32,333 nt of DNA from Parasporobacterium paucivorans DSM 15970 (GCF_900141895.1 NZ_FQYT01000026.1:1-32333); one strand, 5' to 3'. Shown: positions 1 through 7,252, counted from the stretch's first letter. Numbers and translations are program-made. The notes: generated by a model from the letters alone, not told the origin.

Positions 1-441
1 ATGACCTGGGACAACCTGATACCGGGAGAATATACAGTAACCGAGGCTTCTCCGGGAGCAAACTGGACCGTATTGATACCGAATGACGGTAAGTTCACAG
101 TAACTGCAGGTGAGGACACAATCGTAGACGTGACGGTGACAAACAGCTACAGCGTAGGCTCCCTGACGGTAAATAAGATAGTAAATACAAATAACGCAAT
201 CGGCCTTACGGTTCCGTCCTTCAACATAACGATTACCGGTCCTTCCTATCCGACCGGAAACACAAAGATATTCTCGGCAACGGGCGGGGCGATGACCTGG
301 GATAACCTGATACCGGGAGTATATACGGTAACGGAAGCGGCTCTGAGCGATCCATTGTGGAGAACGAACATAGCAGGATCCCCGTTTACAGTGGTTGCCG
401 GAGAGAATACAACGGTAGACGTGACAGTAACCAATATATAC
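1..441 (+). repeat. Tandem 291-bp (97-residue) repeat in the surface protein
   Basis: The segment at 1-46 recurs almost unchanged at 292-337, giving a period of 291 bp. Homology continues at protein level to about 150 and 441. The second copy runs into the sorting signal instead of a third repeat. More copies probably lie upstream of the window. Confidence 0.85.
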
Positions 442-561
442 TTTCCGAACCTTCCAATGACAGGGGATTCCAATAACATTGCACTCCTTATATTAGGACT
501 TGGAGCTGGCCTGTTTGGAATAGGATTAGCCTCCAAAAAAAGAAAAGCTATGAACAAATAA
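1..561 (+). CDS. LPXTG-anchored repeat surface protein (3' end only)
   Basis: The frame is open at the left edge, so this is the C-terminal 186 residues of a longer secreted protein; the ATG at base 1 is an internal codon of a repeat. Two copies of a beta-rich module are visible, each with the core MTWDNLIPG followed by YTVTEA and ending in VDVTVTN. This resembles Cna-B/SpaA-like or DUF5979-like stalk domains of Gram-positive surface proteins. Residues 151-155 are LPMTG, a sortase signal, followed by a hydrophobic stretch (about 160-177) and a basic tail (KKRKAMNK). The protein is therefore expected to be covalently attached to peptidoglycan by sortase. Its ligand or pilus role cannot be read from this fragment. 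A strong terminator follows 12 bases after the stop. Confidence 0.9.
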   Translation: MTWDNLIPGEYTVTEASPGANWTVLIPNDGKFTVTAGEDTIVDVTVTNSYSVGSLTVNKIVNTNNAIGLTVPSFNITITGPSYPTGNTKIFSATGGAMTWDNLIPGVYTVTEAALSDPLWRTNIAGSPFTVVAGENTTVDVTVTNIYFPNLPMTGDSNNIALLILGLGAGLFGIGLASKKRKAMNK

Positions 562-573
562 CAACATTGACGT

Positions 574-604
574 CCGGCCGGGCATCATGCCCGGCCGGTT
601 TTTT
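574..604 (+). terminator. Intrinsic terminator of the LPXTG gene
   Basis: A very GC-rich perfect stem (CCGGCCGGGCAT at 574-585 pairing with ATGCCCGGCCGG at 587-598) is followed by six T. It sits 12 bases after the stop codon. Confidence 0.95.
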
Positions 605-605
605 G

Positions 606-797
606 GTGCGCGCAGCAAGCCCACGTTCTAACGAATGTAAGTCTCAATATGGATTTTACAAAAGAAAGACTGATACACAGTTGCTTTTATGACTTAGTCA
701 ATGCATATCAGTCTGCGCATGTCAACTAGTGAAAGCGCCGCGTACCGAACGCACGGTGCTGTGAGAGGAGGCGGTTAGTCACCGCCTCCTATTCGAC
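606..797 (+). mobile_element. Probable group II intron remnant (5' end plus domains V-VI, no ORF)
   Basis: The sequence starts GTGCGC, as group II introns do, directly after the terminator T-run. Near its end, 734-760 can fold as a domain V-like hairpin: AGCGCCG pairs with CGGTGCT, with a two-base CA bulge and a short upper stem CGT/ACG. It is followed by a domain VI-like hairpin: AGGAGGCGGT (766-775) with ACCGCCTCCT (781-790), an unpaired A at 791, then a GAG/TTC pairing. That A would be seven bases from a 3' end at 797, the usual branch-point position. Only about 190 bases lie between the ends, so most of domain I and any reverse transcriptase are missing. From memory of related clostridial introns, the domain V upper stem looks about five bases short. 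The family assignment is by recall, not alignment. Confidence 0.6.
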
Positions 798-815
798 CTT
801 TATATTATTAAAAAG

Positions 816-845
816 TTGATATTTTCCCATCGTATATTATATAAT
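816..845 (+). promoter_or_regulatory. Promoter of the riboswitch leader
   Basis: TTGATA (816-821) and TATAAT (840-845) are separated by 18 bases. The expected start, near 852, falls exactly at the first base of the aptamer. Confidence 0.7.
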
Positions 846-852
846 GTACATA

Positions 853-937
853 CAGCCGAATACTTTGGCAAAACCAGTGAAAATTGGTGACGCAAAGCTT
901 TTAGTCTAAAGTGGTTTCCGCTATGATTGCCAGGCTG
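853..937 (+). promoter_or_regulatory. Cyclic di-GMP-I riboswitch (GEMM) aptamer
   Basis: The outer stem CAGCC (853-857) / GGCTG (933-937) encloses the hallmarks of GEMM-I: GGCAAAACC, a hairpin CCAGT-GAAA-ATTGG with a GAAA tetraloop, the conserved GACGCAAAGC (889-898), then GTCTAAAG, a hairpin AGTGG/CCGCT and CTATGATTGCCAGGCTGC. These match the known consensus order (GGCAAACC, PB hairpin, GACGCAAAGC, CCUAA, GGUAGCC). The ligand is inferred from that consensus. The aptamer begins right at the predicted transcription start and is followed by a terminator-like hairpin, so it probably controls premature termination. Confidence 0.88.
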
Positions 938-945
938 CAAATATA

Positions 946-985
946 ATCCCTGTGGATGAAAAGGGACTGTGATTGCTTTTTGTTT
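946..985 (+). terminator. Terminator-like expression platform of the riboswitch
   Basis: ATCCCT (947-952) can pair with AGGGA (961-966 region), extended by GCAA/TTGC, followed by CTTTTTGTTTT. The short stem with an internal loop makes it weaker than the other terminators in this window, which suits a switchable site. Confidence 0.55.
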
Positions 986-1136
986 TCGTAAGAGAAAAGG
1001 AAGTATCTGTAACAACACAACGATGTTTGGCGCTCAGTTACAGGAAAATCGAAGGCGAAGAAGCATGTAAAAGTGGGAAAATAAAATTATGAATGTTGAA
1101 GAAATGTTTGACTACCACTAAGCGGAGGAAAAGATT

Positions 1137-1445
1137 GTGGAACTTTTTAATGCTCTTGGGGAGATGGATGGCAGCTTTCTTCCCAGATTCAGGGGGCTTA
1201 TGGGAAGAATCAGGCTGGAGAAAGAGTCCGGCCTGCTCCTGTCTCCCTGCAACAGCATCCATATGTTCGGGATGAAATTCAGCATTGAAGCAGTATTTGT
1301 GGATAAAGAGGACAGAATATGCCATATCATCCACTCCACGGGGAAAAGGAAGATCAGTCCTTTGATCAGGTCCTGCGCATACGTGATCGAGGCGCCTGCT
1401 GGAACGATGAAAGAAATCTGGAACTGCATGACAAAATCAGAATAG
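1137..1445 (+). CDS. DUF192 family protein
   Basis: This is a 102-residue protein with the DUF192 signature: a GLMGR-like start, LLLSPCNSIHMFGMKFSIEAV, FVDKEDRI, and a C-terminal EAPAG. The GTG start at 1137 is preceded by GGAGG at 1124-1128 with good spacing. There is no signal peptide. The family is small, soluble and without a firm biochemical role; in other bacteria it often lies near pilus or secretion loci. Here it is the first clear gene after the c-di-GMP riboswitch, about 150 bases downstream, so its expression may respond to c-di-GMP. The link is positional only. Confidence 0.8.
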   Translation: MELFNALGEMDGSFLPRFRGLMGRIRLEKESGLLLSPCNSIHMFGMKFSIEAVFVDKEDRICHIIHSTGKRKISPLIRSCAYVIEAPAGTMKEIWNCMTKSE

Positions 1446-1462
1446 AAGAAGGCGTTTTGTGA

Positions 1463-1468
1463 TATAAT
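1463..1468 (+). promoter_or_regulatory. Extended -10 candidate before the CopZ-like gene
   Basis: TGATATAAT gives an extended -10 (TATAAT at 1463-1468) about 29 bases before the start codon. No good -35 is seen 17 bases upstream. Confidence 0.4.
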
Positions 1469-1496
1469 ATAGATGATTTTAATTGGAGGTGATTAC

Positions 1497-1730
1497 TTGT
1501 TCGGAAGGAAAAAAGCAAATCTGGAAATGAATATCGAAGGGATGACTTGCGGCCATTGCAGCCAGCGCGTTGAAAATGCACTGAATGGATTGGATGGTGT
1601 ACAGGCAACTGTGGATTTGAACAAAAAGAAAGCGTTTATCAATCTGTCCGGGGAAATTTCCGAGGAAACATTGAAGGCGGCCATAGAAGATGCCGGATAT
1701 ACAGTGACCGGAATCGTGCGGAATAAATGA
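1497..1730 (+). CDS. Heavy-metal-associated (CopZ-like) domain protein
   Basis: The start is taken as TTG at 1497, six bases after GGAGGT (1485-1490); an ATG at 1473 would place that ribosome site inside the gene. The 77-residue product is a single HMA domain with the metal-binding motif GMTCGHC (Cys18 and Cys21), followed by the usual beta-alpha-beta pattern ending in EDAGYTVTGI. Proteins of this type bind Cu(I) or similar soft metals in the cytoplasm and pass them to P-type ATPases or regulators. No ATPase or metal regulator lies nearby, so the partner is unknown. Its stop overlaps the start of the next gene (ATGA), which suggests translational coupling. Confidence 0.85.
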   Translation: MFGRKKANLEMNIEGMTCGHCSQRVENALNGLDGVQATVDLNKKKAFINLSGEISEETLKAAIEDAGYTVTGIVRNK

Positions 1731-2461
1731 TGGGTGCGGAATATGTAAAGGTGAAAGTCCTTCACGACGGCTGCTCTTTCGGGGGAAACCAGAACTGGTT
1801 CGCCCTGGACGGGGACAGGACAGAATACAGGATCCATAAGCGGGGCTGCGGCCTGATCGCGGTCGGTGACATATTTTTGCACCTGGCACGGACGGACAGC
1901 CGGTACAGGACTCCTTATACATCCATGATTCTAAGGGATGAGGCGGAGCCTTCCGTCGCGGAATATAAACGGTACATTCAGTCATTATATAGGAAGTATG
2001 TCTGGTTTATTCCTGGCCCCGGAATGTGGGTGATGCATCTGGTATGGATGATGAACCAGTATTTTAAGGGAAATGGGATGGACCTGAAGGCACGCTGGCG
2101 CTTCCCACCGACAAGGGGATGGAGGAAGTCGGTAATCAAAAAATCCTTGAAAAACCATCTGCCGGTAATATTGCTCCTGGGCAGGACCCGTGGGGAAATA
2201 TTTCTATTGATGAAAAACAAAATAGGCCTGAATCTTTATGCGGATGAAGAATGCAGCCGTATCTTGAAGACCGGGGTGAAGAATCATTATGTCGTCGTCA
2301 CAGACATCCTGCAAAAGCCCGGAACCAAAAAAACAGTCCTGAAAATATCATCCTGGGGGAAACTCTATTATATTGATTATGATGAATACTGCAGATATGT
2401 GTCCAGATATGGGGATCCGATTACAAGCAGCATGATAATAATAGATAAACGGAGGAATTAG
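1727..2461 (+). CDS. Uncharacterised protein, possible papain-like (C39-like) fold
   Basis: This 244-residue product is not recognised as a named family. It carries three elements in the order used by C39/papain-fold proteins: a GCGL motif (Cys41) at the start of a hydrophobic helix, NHYVVVTDI (His187) in the second half, and SSWGKLYYID (around 209-217). This suggests a bacteriocin-peptidase-like or transglutaminase-like fold, with Cys41 and His187 as a possible catalytic pair. No signal peptide is evident; a short hydrophobic patch lies near residues 92-108. It overlaps the metal-binding gene by 4 bases and is followed 2 bases later by the nitroreductase gene, so the three are probably co-transcribed. 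The ATG at 1727 has only a weak ribosome site, consistent with coupling. Confidence 0.6.
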   Translation: MMGAEYVKVKVLHDGCSFGGNQNWFALDGDRTEYRIHKRGCGLIAVGDIFLHLARTDSRYRTPYTSMILRDEAEPSVAEYKRYIQSLYRKYVWFIPGPGMWVMHLVWMMNQYFKGNGMDLKARWRFPPTRGWRKSVIKKSLKNHLPVILLLGRTRGEIFLLMKNKIGLNLYADEECSRILKTGVKNHYVVVTDILQKPGTKKTVLKISSWGKLYYIDYDEYCRYVSRYGDPITSSMIIIDKRRN

Positions 2462-2463
2462 AG

Positions 2464-2988
2464 ATGAATGAGACATTAAAGAATCTGAGGGAAAGAAGAT
2501 GTGTCCGCAGCTACAAGAACGAGCAGATCAAGGAAGAAGAACTGGAACAGATCCTGGAAGCGGGTATGTACGCTCCTTGTGGAATGGGTGCCCAATCTCC
2601 TGTGATGGTGGTTATTCAGAATAAGGATCTGATTCGGAAAATTTCCCAGATGAACGCTCTCGTAATGGGAAAAACAGGCGTTGATCCTTTCTTTGGAGCC
2701 CCGACCCTGGTTATCGTGTTTGCGGATTCATCCAGAATGACCTATGTGGAAGATGGAGCTCTCGTAATGGGAAATCTTATGAATGCTGCCCATGCCATCG
2801 GTGTGGATTCATGCTGGGTACACAGAGCAAGACAGGTGTTTGAGACGGAAGAAGGGCGCGCCCTTATGATGGGGTGGGGCCTTGACAGCAATTACGTAGG
2901 AATCGGCGATTGTCTGCTTGGATACCGCGACGGTGAATACCCTGAAGCAAAACCAAGGAAAGACAACTTTGTTATCCGGGTGCACTAG
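2464..2988 (+). CDS. Nitroreductase family protein
   Basis: This is a 174-residue FMN-dependent nitroreductase-like protein. The N-terminal RRCVRSYKNEQI matches the family's FMN phosphate-binding R-R-S-x-R-x-F/Y region, AGMYAPCGMGAQSP matches the A-P-S-x-x-N-x-Q-P region, and GIGDCLLGY resembles the C-terminal conserved block. Such enzymes transfer electrons from NAD(P)H to nitro compounds, quinones or other acceptors; the physiological substrate cannot be told from sequence. A GGAGG site at 2452-2456 precedes the ATG. No terminator with a T-run stands out downstream, and the fatty acid promoter starts about 80 bases on. Confidence 0.85.
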   Translation: MNETLKNLRERRCVRSYKNEQIKEEELEQILEAGMYAPCGMGAQSPVMVVIQNKDLIRKISQMNALVMGKTGVDPFFGAPTLVIVFADSSRMTYVEDGALVMGNLMNAAHAIGVDSCWVHRARQVFETEEGRALMMGWGLDSNYVGIGDCLLGYRDGEYPEAKPRKDNFVIRVH

Positions 2989-3069
2989 GAGATAAATTGC
3001 CCGTCCTTATGTCGGATTTTGTACTTTTTTATGAACATATGCAAGAATGGATTCCGAAAAGTGTATATA

Positions 3070-3098
3070 TTGACAAGAGGCTTGTTGGGTTATATAAT
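3070..3098 (+). promoter_or_regulatory. Consensus sigma-A promoter of the fatty acid operon
   Basis: TTGACA (3070-3075) and TATAAT (3093-3098) are both perfect and are separated by 17 bases. An unregulated promoter this strong would be costly; the palindrome right behind it suggests repression. Confidence 0.92.
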
Positions 3099-3109
3099 GT
3101 GAACGTTAT

Positions 3110-3130
3110 CAGGTTATCAGTGATAACCTG
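3110..3130 (+). promoter_or_regulatory. Perfect 21-bp palindrome, probable repressor operator
   Basis: The arms CAGGTTATCA (3110-3119) and TGATAACCTG (3121-3130) are exact inverted repeats around one central G. The site covers about +5 to +25 of the predicted transcript, where a bound repressor would block initiation or escape. An overlapping direct half-repeat (GTTATCAG twice, from 3105) is also seen. It does not fit the FapR or FabT consensus as I recall them. The TetR gene closing the operon is the obvious candidate binder. Confidence 0.75.
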
Positions 3131-3194
3131 CAAATTGAAAACAGCCTGCTTATGAGCATGGACTATATTATTTTAGAAAAGAGAGGTAATTACT

Positions 3195-3422
3195 ATGATT
3201 TTTGAAACAATAGTTGAATTAATTGCAAACCAGATCGATTGCAAACCGGAAGATGTTAAAATGGAGACTACCTTCGAATCACTTGGAATAGACTCTTTGG
3301 ATACCGTTGAGATGGTTATGGAACTTGAAGAGAAACTTGGATTCGAACTTGAACTGGACAAAAAAGTCGTTACAGTTGGAGATCTTGTTGAATTTGCAGA
3401 AGAGAAAAGCAAAGGAAGATAA
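3195..3422 (+). CDS. acpP: Acyl carrier protein
   Basis: This is a 75-residue acidic, four-helix ACP. The phosphopantetheine site is GIDSLD with Ser34, followed by the helix II recognition sequence TVEMVMELEEKLGFELE. It carries growing acyl chains for the Fab enzymes encoded downstream. It is the first gene of the operon, preceded by an AGAGGT ribosome site, with one base between its stop and the fabK start. The missing fabH, which often precedes acpP in clostridial clusters, is notable. The promoter-palindrome unit lies directly upstream. Confidence 0.95.
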   Translation: MIFETIVELIANQIDCKPEDVKMETTFESLGIDSLDTVEMVMELEEKLGFELELDKKVVTVGDLVEFAEEKSKGR

Positions 3423-3423
3423 T

Positions 3424-4368
3424 ATGATTAGAACGCCATTGTGTGATTTACTTGGAATTGAATATCCAATATTTCAGGGCGGAATGGCATGGATAGCCGA
3501 TGCAAAGCTGGCTGCCGCAGTATCAAACGGCGGCGGCCTCGGCGTCATTGCCGCAGGCAATGCACCCGGAGAATATGTCCGTGAGCAGATCCGTCTTGCA
3601 AAAAGCCAGACAGATAAACCTTTTGGCGTGAATGTCATGCTCATGAGTCCCTTTGCGGATGAGATTGCAGAGATACTGATAGAGGAAAAAGTGCCCGTAG
3701 TTACCACTGGAGCTGGAAATCCTTCTAAATATATGAAGAGATGGACAGAAGCGGGCATACATGTGATTCCGGTAGTTGCTTCTGTAGCCCTGGCAAAGCT
3801 GATGACCCGCTTGGGGGCGTCGGCGCTTATTGCAGAGGGTGGAGAAAGCGGAGGACACGTGGGGGATCTGACTACTATGGTGCTTGTTCCCCAGGTTTGT
3901 GACGCTACCAATCTGCCAGTCATCGCAGCCGGAGGCATTGCCGATGGCAGGGGGATTGCAGCAGCCTTTATGCTGGGAGCCACCGGAATACAGGTGGGAA
4001 CCCGTTTTCTGGTTGCAGAGGAATGTTCTGCCCATAGAACCCACAAAGAAAAAATTCTGGCGGCTAATGACATCTCGACTACTGTTACAGGCAAGCGTCT
4101 GGGACATCCGGTACGCAGTCTGAAAACGCCATTTACCCGTGAATATACCAAGGCGGAATACAGCAGTATTTCCGATGAGGAACTGGAAGCCATGGGAGCT
4201 GGAAAGCTTCGTCTGGCGGCTCAGGAAGGTGATGTACAGCAGGGATGTTTCCTGGCAGGTCAGGTTGTAGGAATGATTCATAAGGAACAGCCGGCAGCTG
4301 AGATTATAAGGGAGATGTTTGCCGAAGCAGAACCGATTCTGAAAGGAGCAGACAAATGGGTAAAATAG
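3424..4368 (+). CDS. fabK: Enoyl-ACP reductase II, FMN-dependent
   Basis: The 314-residue product starts at ATG 3424, one base after the acpP stop; a longer in-frame reading from 3307 runs through acpP and is rejected. It begins IRTPLCDLLGIEYPIFQGGMAW and has GGGLGVIAAGN, TTGAGNP, AEGGESGGHVG and the FMN phosphate-binding GGIADGRGIAAAFMLGATG, all typical of FabK in the nitronate monooxygenase-like TIM-barrel family. It reduces trans-2-enoyl-ACP with NADH in the last step of each elongation cycle. No FabI or FabV is in the window, so FabK is the cluster's only enoyl reductase; organisms that rely on FabK alone are usually insensitive to triclosan. It overlaps fabD by 13 bases. Confidence 0.95.
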   Translation: MIRTPLCDLLGIEYPIFQGGMAWIADAKLAAAVSNGGGLGVIAAGNAPGEYVREQIRLAKSQTDKPFGVNVMLMSPFADEIAEILIEEKVPVVTTGAGNPSKYMKRWTEAGIHVIPVVASVALAKLMTRLGASALIAEGGESGGHVGDLTTMVLVPQVCDATNLPVIAAGGIADGRGIAAAFMLGATGIQVGTRFLVAEECSAHRTHKEKILAANDISTTVTGKRLGHPVRSLKTPFTREYTKAEYSSISDEELEAMGAGKLRLAAQEGDVQQGCFLAGQVVGMIHKEQPAAEIIREMFAEAEPILKGADKWVK

Positions 4369-5282
4369 CATTTGTTTTCCCCGGACAGGGAGCGCAGTAC
4401 GTCGGAATGGGAAAGAAACTTGTGGACATAAGCCCGGCATCTGCCCGGGTTTTTTCACAGGCTGACGCAGTCCGCAGTGGAACATCCGCCCAGTGCTTTG
4501 CCGGGAGCGATGAGGAACTGGCTATGACAGCCAATACACAGCCCTGCATGTTTACAGTTGAACTGGCAGCGGCAGCGGCCTTGATGGAAGCGGGAATTAA
4601 TCCGGATGTGCTTGCAGGATTTTCGCTGGGAGAAGTTGCAGCCCTTACTGCATCCGAAGCCGTCGATTTCGAGACGGGATTTCGACTGGTGATACGCCGC
4701 GGAGAGCTGATGGCAGATGCCGCAGGCCGTGTGGACAGTGCCATGGCAGCCGTCGTAAAGCTTACAAATGAAAAGGTAAATGAATTATGCTCCGGATACG
4801 AACATGTGTATCCGGTTAATTATAATTGCCCGGGACAGGTAACTGTTGCCGGACTTAAGACCGAACTGGACCAATTCAAAGAAGATGTAAAGGCAGCCGG
4901 AGGAAGGGCAATCCCTCTCAAGGTAGCCGGAGGCTTCCACTCCCCTTTTATGGAGGAGGCGGCTGAGGAGTTTGGGAAAGTTCTGGAACAGGAAGAAATC
5001 CATCCCGCAAAAATCACTTTATATTCCAACTATACGGCCCGACCCTATGAAGGGGATTACAGAAAGCTTCTCAAGGCCCAGATATGCAATCCGGTGCGTT
5101 GGCAGCAGATTATACAGGATATGATTGATGAAGGCGTGGATATGTTTATTGAAGTGGGACCGGGGAAGGTTTTAAGTGGATTCATCGGAAAGATTTCCGG
5201 GGATGTCCGTGTCCTTCATGTTGAAGATGCAGAAAGTCTGCAGGAAACGATTAAAGAGGTGAAAAGCTATGTTGAAGGGTAA
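4356..5282 (+). CDS. fabD: Malonyl-CoA:ACP transacylase
   Basis: This 308-residue enzyme moves malonyl from CoA to the ACP. The nucleophile elbow is GFSLG with Ser90, the catalytic histidine is in GGFHSPFM (His195), and the N-terminal PGQGAQ loop (9-14) forms the oxyanion hole. Length is normal for FabD. The ATG at 4356 has GGAG about 10 bases upstream, inside fabK. Both ends overlap neighbours (13 bases with fabK, 14 with fabG), which points to tight translational coupling. Confidence 0.96.
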   Translation: MGKIAFVFPGQGAQYVGMGKKLVDISPASARVFSQADAVRSGTSAQCFAGSDEELAMTANTQPCMFTVELAAAAALMEAGINPDVLAGFSLGEVAALTASEAVDFETGFRLVIRRGELMADAAGRVDSAMAAVVKLTNEKVNELCSGYEHVYPVNYNCPGQVTVAGLKTELDQFKEDVKAAGGRAIPLKVAGGFHSPFMEEAAEEFGKVLEQEEIHPAKITLYSNYTARPYEGDYRKLLKAQICNPVRWQQIIQDMIDEGVDMFIEVGPGKVLSGFIGKISGDVRVLHVEDAESLQETIKEVKSYVEG

Positions 5283-6003
5283 AAAAGCTGTCATAACAGG
5301 AGCTTCCAGAGGGATTGGCCGCGCCATTGCCCTGAAGTTTGCAGAATACGGCGCAGATGTGGCCATTATATATGCCGGGAACGAAGAGGCTGCTCAGGAA
5401 GTCTGCAAGGAAGCCCAGGCAAAAGGTGTTGATGCAAAGGCATTTCAATGTAATGTTGCTGATTTTGAAGAGGCTAAACAAACGGTTGCGAAAATCAAAG
5501 AGCAGTTTGGTACAGTGGATATTCTGGTTAATAATGCCGGAATCACCAGGGATGGGCTTATTGCCATGATGAAAGAGAGTGATTTTGACGCTGTTCTGGA
5601 TACGAATCTGAAGGGCGCCTTTAACATGATTCGTCATTGTACCCCTATTTTCATGAAAAACCGTAAGGGCAAGATTGTTAATATGAGCTCTATTTCAGGA
5701 ATCATGGGAAACGCCGGACAGGCAAACTATTCGGCCTCTAAGGCAGGCCTGATTGGATTGACAAAATCTGTTGCAAGGGAACTTGCAGCGAGGAATGTAT
5801 GTTGTAATGCAATTGCACCTGGTATGATCCGTACGGACATGACGGCGGATTTCTCCAGTGATCATCCAATGATTGCATCCATTCCAATGGGCCGCATTGG
5901 CGAAGTGGAGGATGTTGCTGAGCTGGCTGCCTTTCTGGCAGCAGATATTTCGAATTATATTACAGGTGAAGTCATCCGGGTTGACGGTGGCATGGCCATA
6001 TAG
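5269..6003 (+). CDS. fabG: 3-oxoacyl-ACP reductase
   Basis: This 244-residue short-chain dehydrogenase reduces 3-ketoacyl-ACP to the 3-hydroxy form. It has the cofactor motif GASRGIG (11-17), NNAG (88-91) and the catalytic set Ser141, Tyr154 and Lys158 (YSASK). The C-terminal ITGEVIRVDGGMAI is the standard FabG ending. Cofactor preference is probably NADPH from family knowledge. The start ATG overlaps fabD by 14 bases behind a GAGGTG site. Confidence 0.95.
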   Translation: MLKGKKAVITGASRGIGRAIALKFAEYGADVAIIYAGNEEAAQEVCKEAQAKGVDAKAFQCNVADFEEAKQTVAKIKEQFGTVDILVNNAGITRDGLIAMMKESDFDAVLDTNLKGAFNMIRHCTPIFMKNRKGKIVNMSSISGIMGNAGQANYSASKAGLIGLTKSVARELAARNVCCNAIAPGMIRTDMTADFSSDHPMIASIPMGRIGEVEDVAELAAFLAADISNYITGEVIRVDGGMAI

Positions 6004-6014
6004 GAGATGAAATT

Positions 6015-7247
6015 ATGAATCGAGTGGTTATAACAGGAATGGGCGTAATCAGCCCGGTTGGAAATGAAGTGGATTCATTTTGGGAAAGCCTGGTAAATGG
6101 AAAAGTGGGAATCGGACCGATTACCCGGTTTGACACTACAGGGTATAAGGCTACACTTGCCGCAGAGGTAAAGGGGTTTGATCCAAGCGTTTACATGGAA
6201 AGATCTGATATTCTGCATAGCGATCTGTACACCCAGTTTGGCATAGCTGCAGCAGCACAGGCGGTTGAGGACAGCGGCATTCTTGGGACCGTGAACCCTG
6301 AGAGGATGGCGGTTTATTTCGGGACCGGCATCGGCGGAATGCAGACATTTATTGATGAAACAAGAAAGCTCATAGAAAAAGGGCCACGCAGGATTTCTCC
6401 TTTCTTCATCCCCATGACAATCGCCAACATGGCGGCAGGGATGATTGCCATTCGTTTTGGCTGCAAAGGGGCTGCCATGCCATCCGTAACAGCCTGCGCA
6501 TCAGGTACAAATGCCATTGGTGAGGCATTAAGGGCCATCCGGCACGGCTACGCGGATGCGATTATTGCGGGAGGAGCGGAAGCGACCATTACAGAGCTGG
6601 CAGTAGGCGGCTTTGGCAATATGATGGCACTTTCCACCTCGACAGATCCCATGGCGGCTTCCCTTCCTTTTGATAAAAGGCGCGGCGGGTTCGTAATGGG
6701 AGAAGGTGCAGGAGCACTCATACTGGAAAATTATGAGCATGCAAAGGCTCGTGGAGCAAAAATATATGCGGAAATCTGCGGGTATGGTTCTACCTGCGAC
6801 GCATATCATATCACTGCTCCCAATCCGGAAGCGGAAGGCGGAGCCAGGGCTATTTCAGATGCTCTTCAGGAAGCTGGAATTACAGAAGAAGATAGAGTTT
6901 ACATAAATGCACATGGGACGGGAACACCTCTAAATGATGCGGCAGAAACCATTGCCATAAAGAAATCTTTTGGTGAGGAGAGAGCCAGACAGGTTCTTAT
7001 CAGCTCCACCAAAGGCGTGACCGGGCACATGCTCGGAGCTGCGGGAGCTGTAGAGGCAATCGCGGCCATTCTTGCCCTGAACAAAGGCATCGTTCCACCG
7101 ACAGCTGGACTGACAGAGCCGGATCCGGCATGTGATCTGGATTACGTTCCGGTAACCGCAAGGGAAAGCAGCCTGGATCTGGTGCTCTCCACATCTCTGG
7201 GATTTGGGGGTCATAACGCCTGTGTAGCATTTAGAAAGGCGGAGTAA
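6015..7247 (+). CDS. fabF: 3-oxoacyl-ACP synthase II (first copy)
   Basis: This 410-residue thiolase-fold condensing enzyme has an intact Cys-His-His set: Cys161 in TACASG, His300 in NAHGTGTP and His338 in STKGVTGHMLG, with Lys333. It condenses malonyl-ACP with acyl-ACP. The second copy at 11111-12334 also has all catalytic residues, so the pair is two ketosynthases and not a ketosynthase plus chain-length factor. This copy is the more canonical FabF and sits at the usual place between fabG and accB. Eleven bases separate it from fabG. Confidence 0.95.
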   Translation: MNRVVITGMGVISPVGNEVDSFWESLVNGKVGIGPITRFDTTGYKATLAAEVKGFDPSVYMERSDILHSDLYTQFGIAAAAQAVEDSGILGTVNPERMAVYFGTGIGGMQTFIDETRKLIEKGPRRISPFFIPMTIANMAAGMIAIRFGCKGAAMPSVTACASGTNAIGEALRAIRHGYADAIIAGGAEATITELAVGGFGNMMALSTSTDPMAASLPFDKRRGGFVMGEGAGALILENYEHAKARGAKIYAEICGYGSTCDAYHITAPNPEAEGGARAISDALQEAGITEEDRVYINAHGTGTPLNDAAETIAIKKSFGEERARQVLISSTKGVTGHMLGAAGAVEAIAAILALNKGIVPPTAGLTEPDPACDLDYVPVTARESSLDLVLSTSLGFGGHNACVAFRKAE

Positions 7248-7252
7248 TAAAA

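Noticed and set aside
1022-1121. Two tiny ORFs (15 and 10 codons) in the riboswitch leader
   Set aside because: Neither has a convincing ribosome site, and no family can be seen in so short a product. The second (1089-1121) ends just before the DUF192 ribosome site and could still be a leader peptide.
3474-4485. Long minus-strand open frames opposite fabK
   Set aside because: They are low-complexity shadow frames (serine, alanine and threonine rich) with no ribosome site or family match; fabK is clear on the plus strand.
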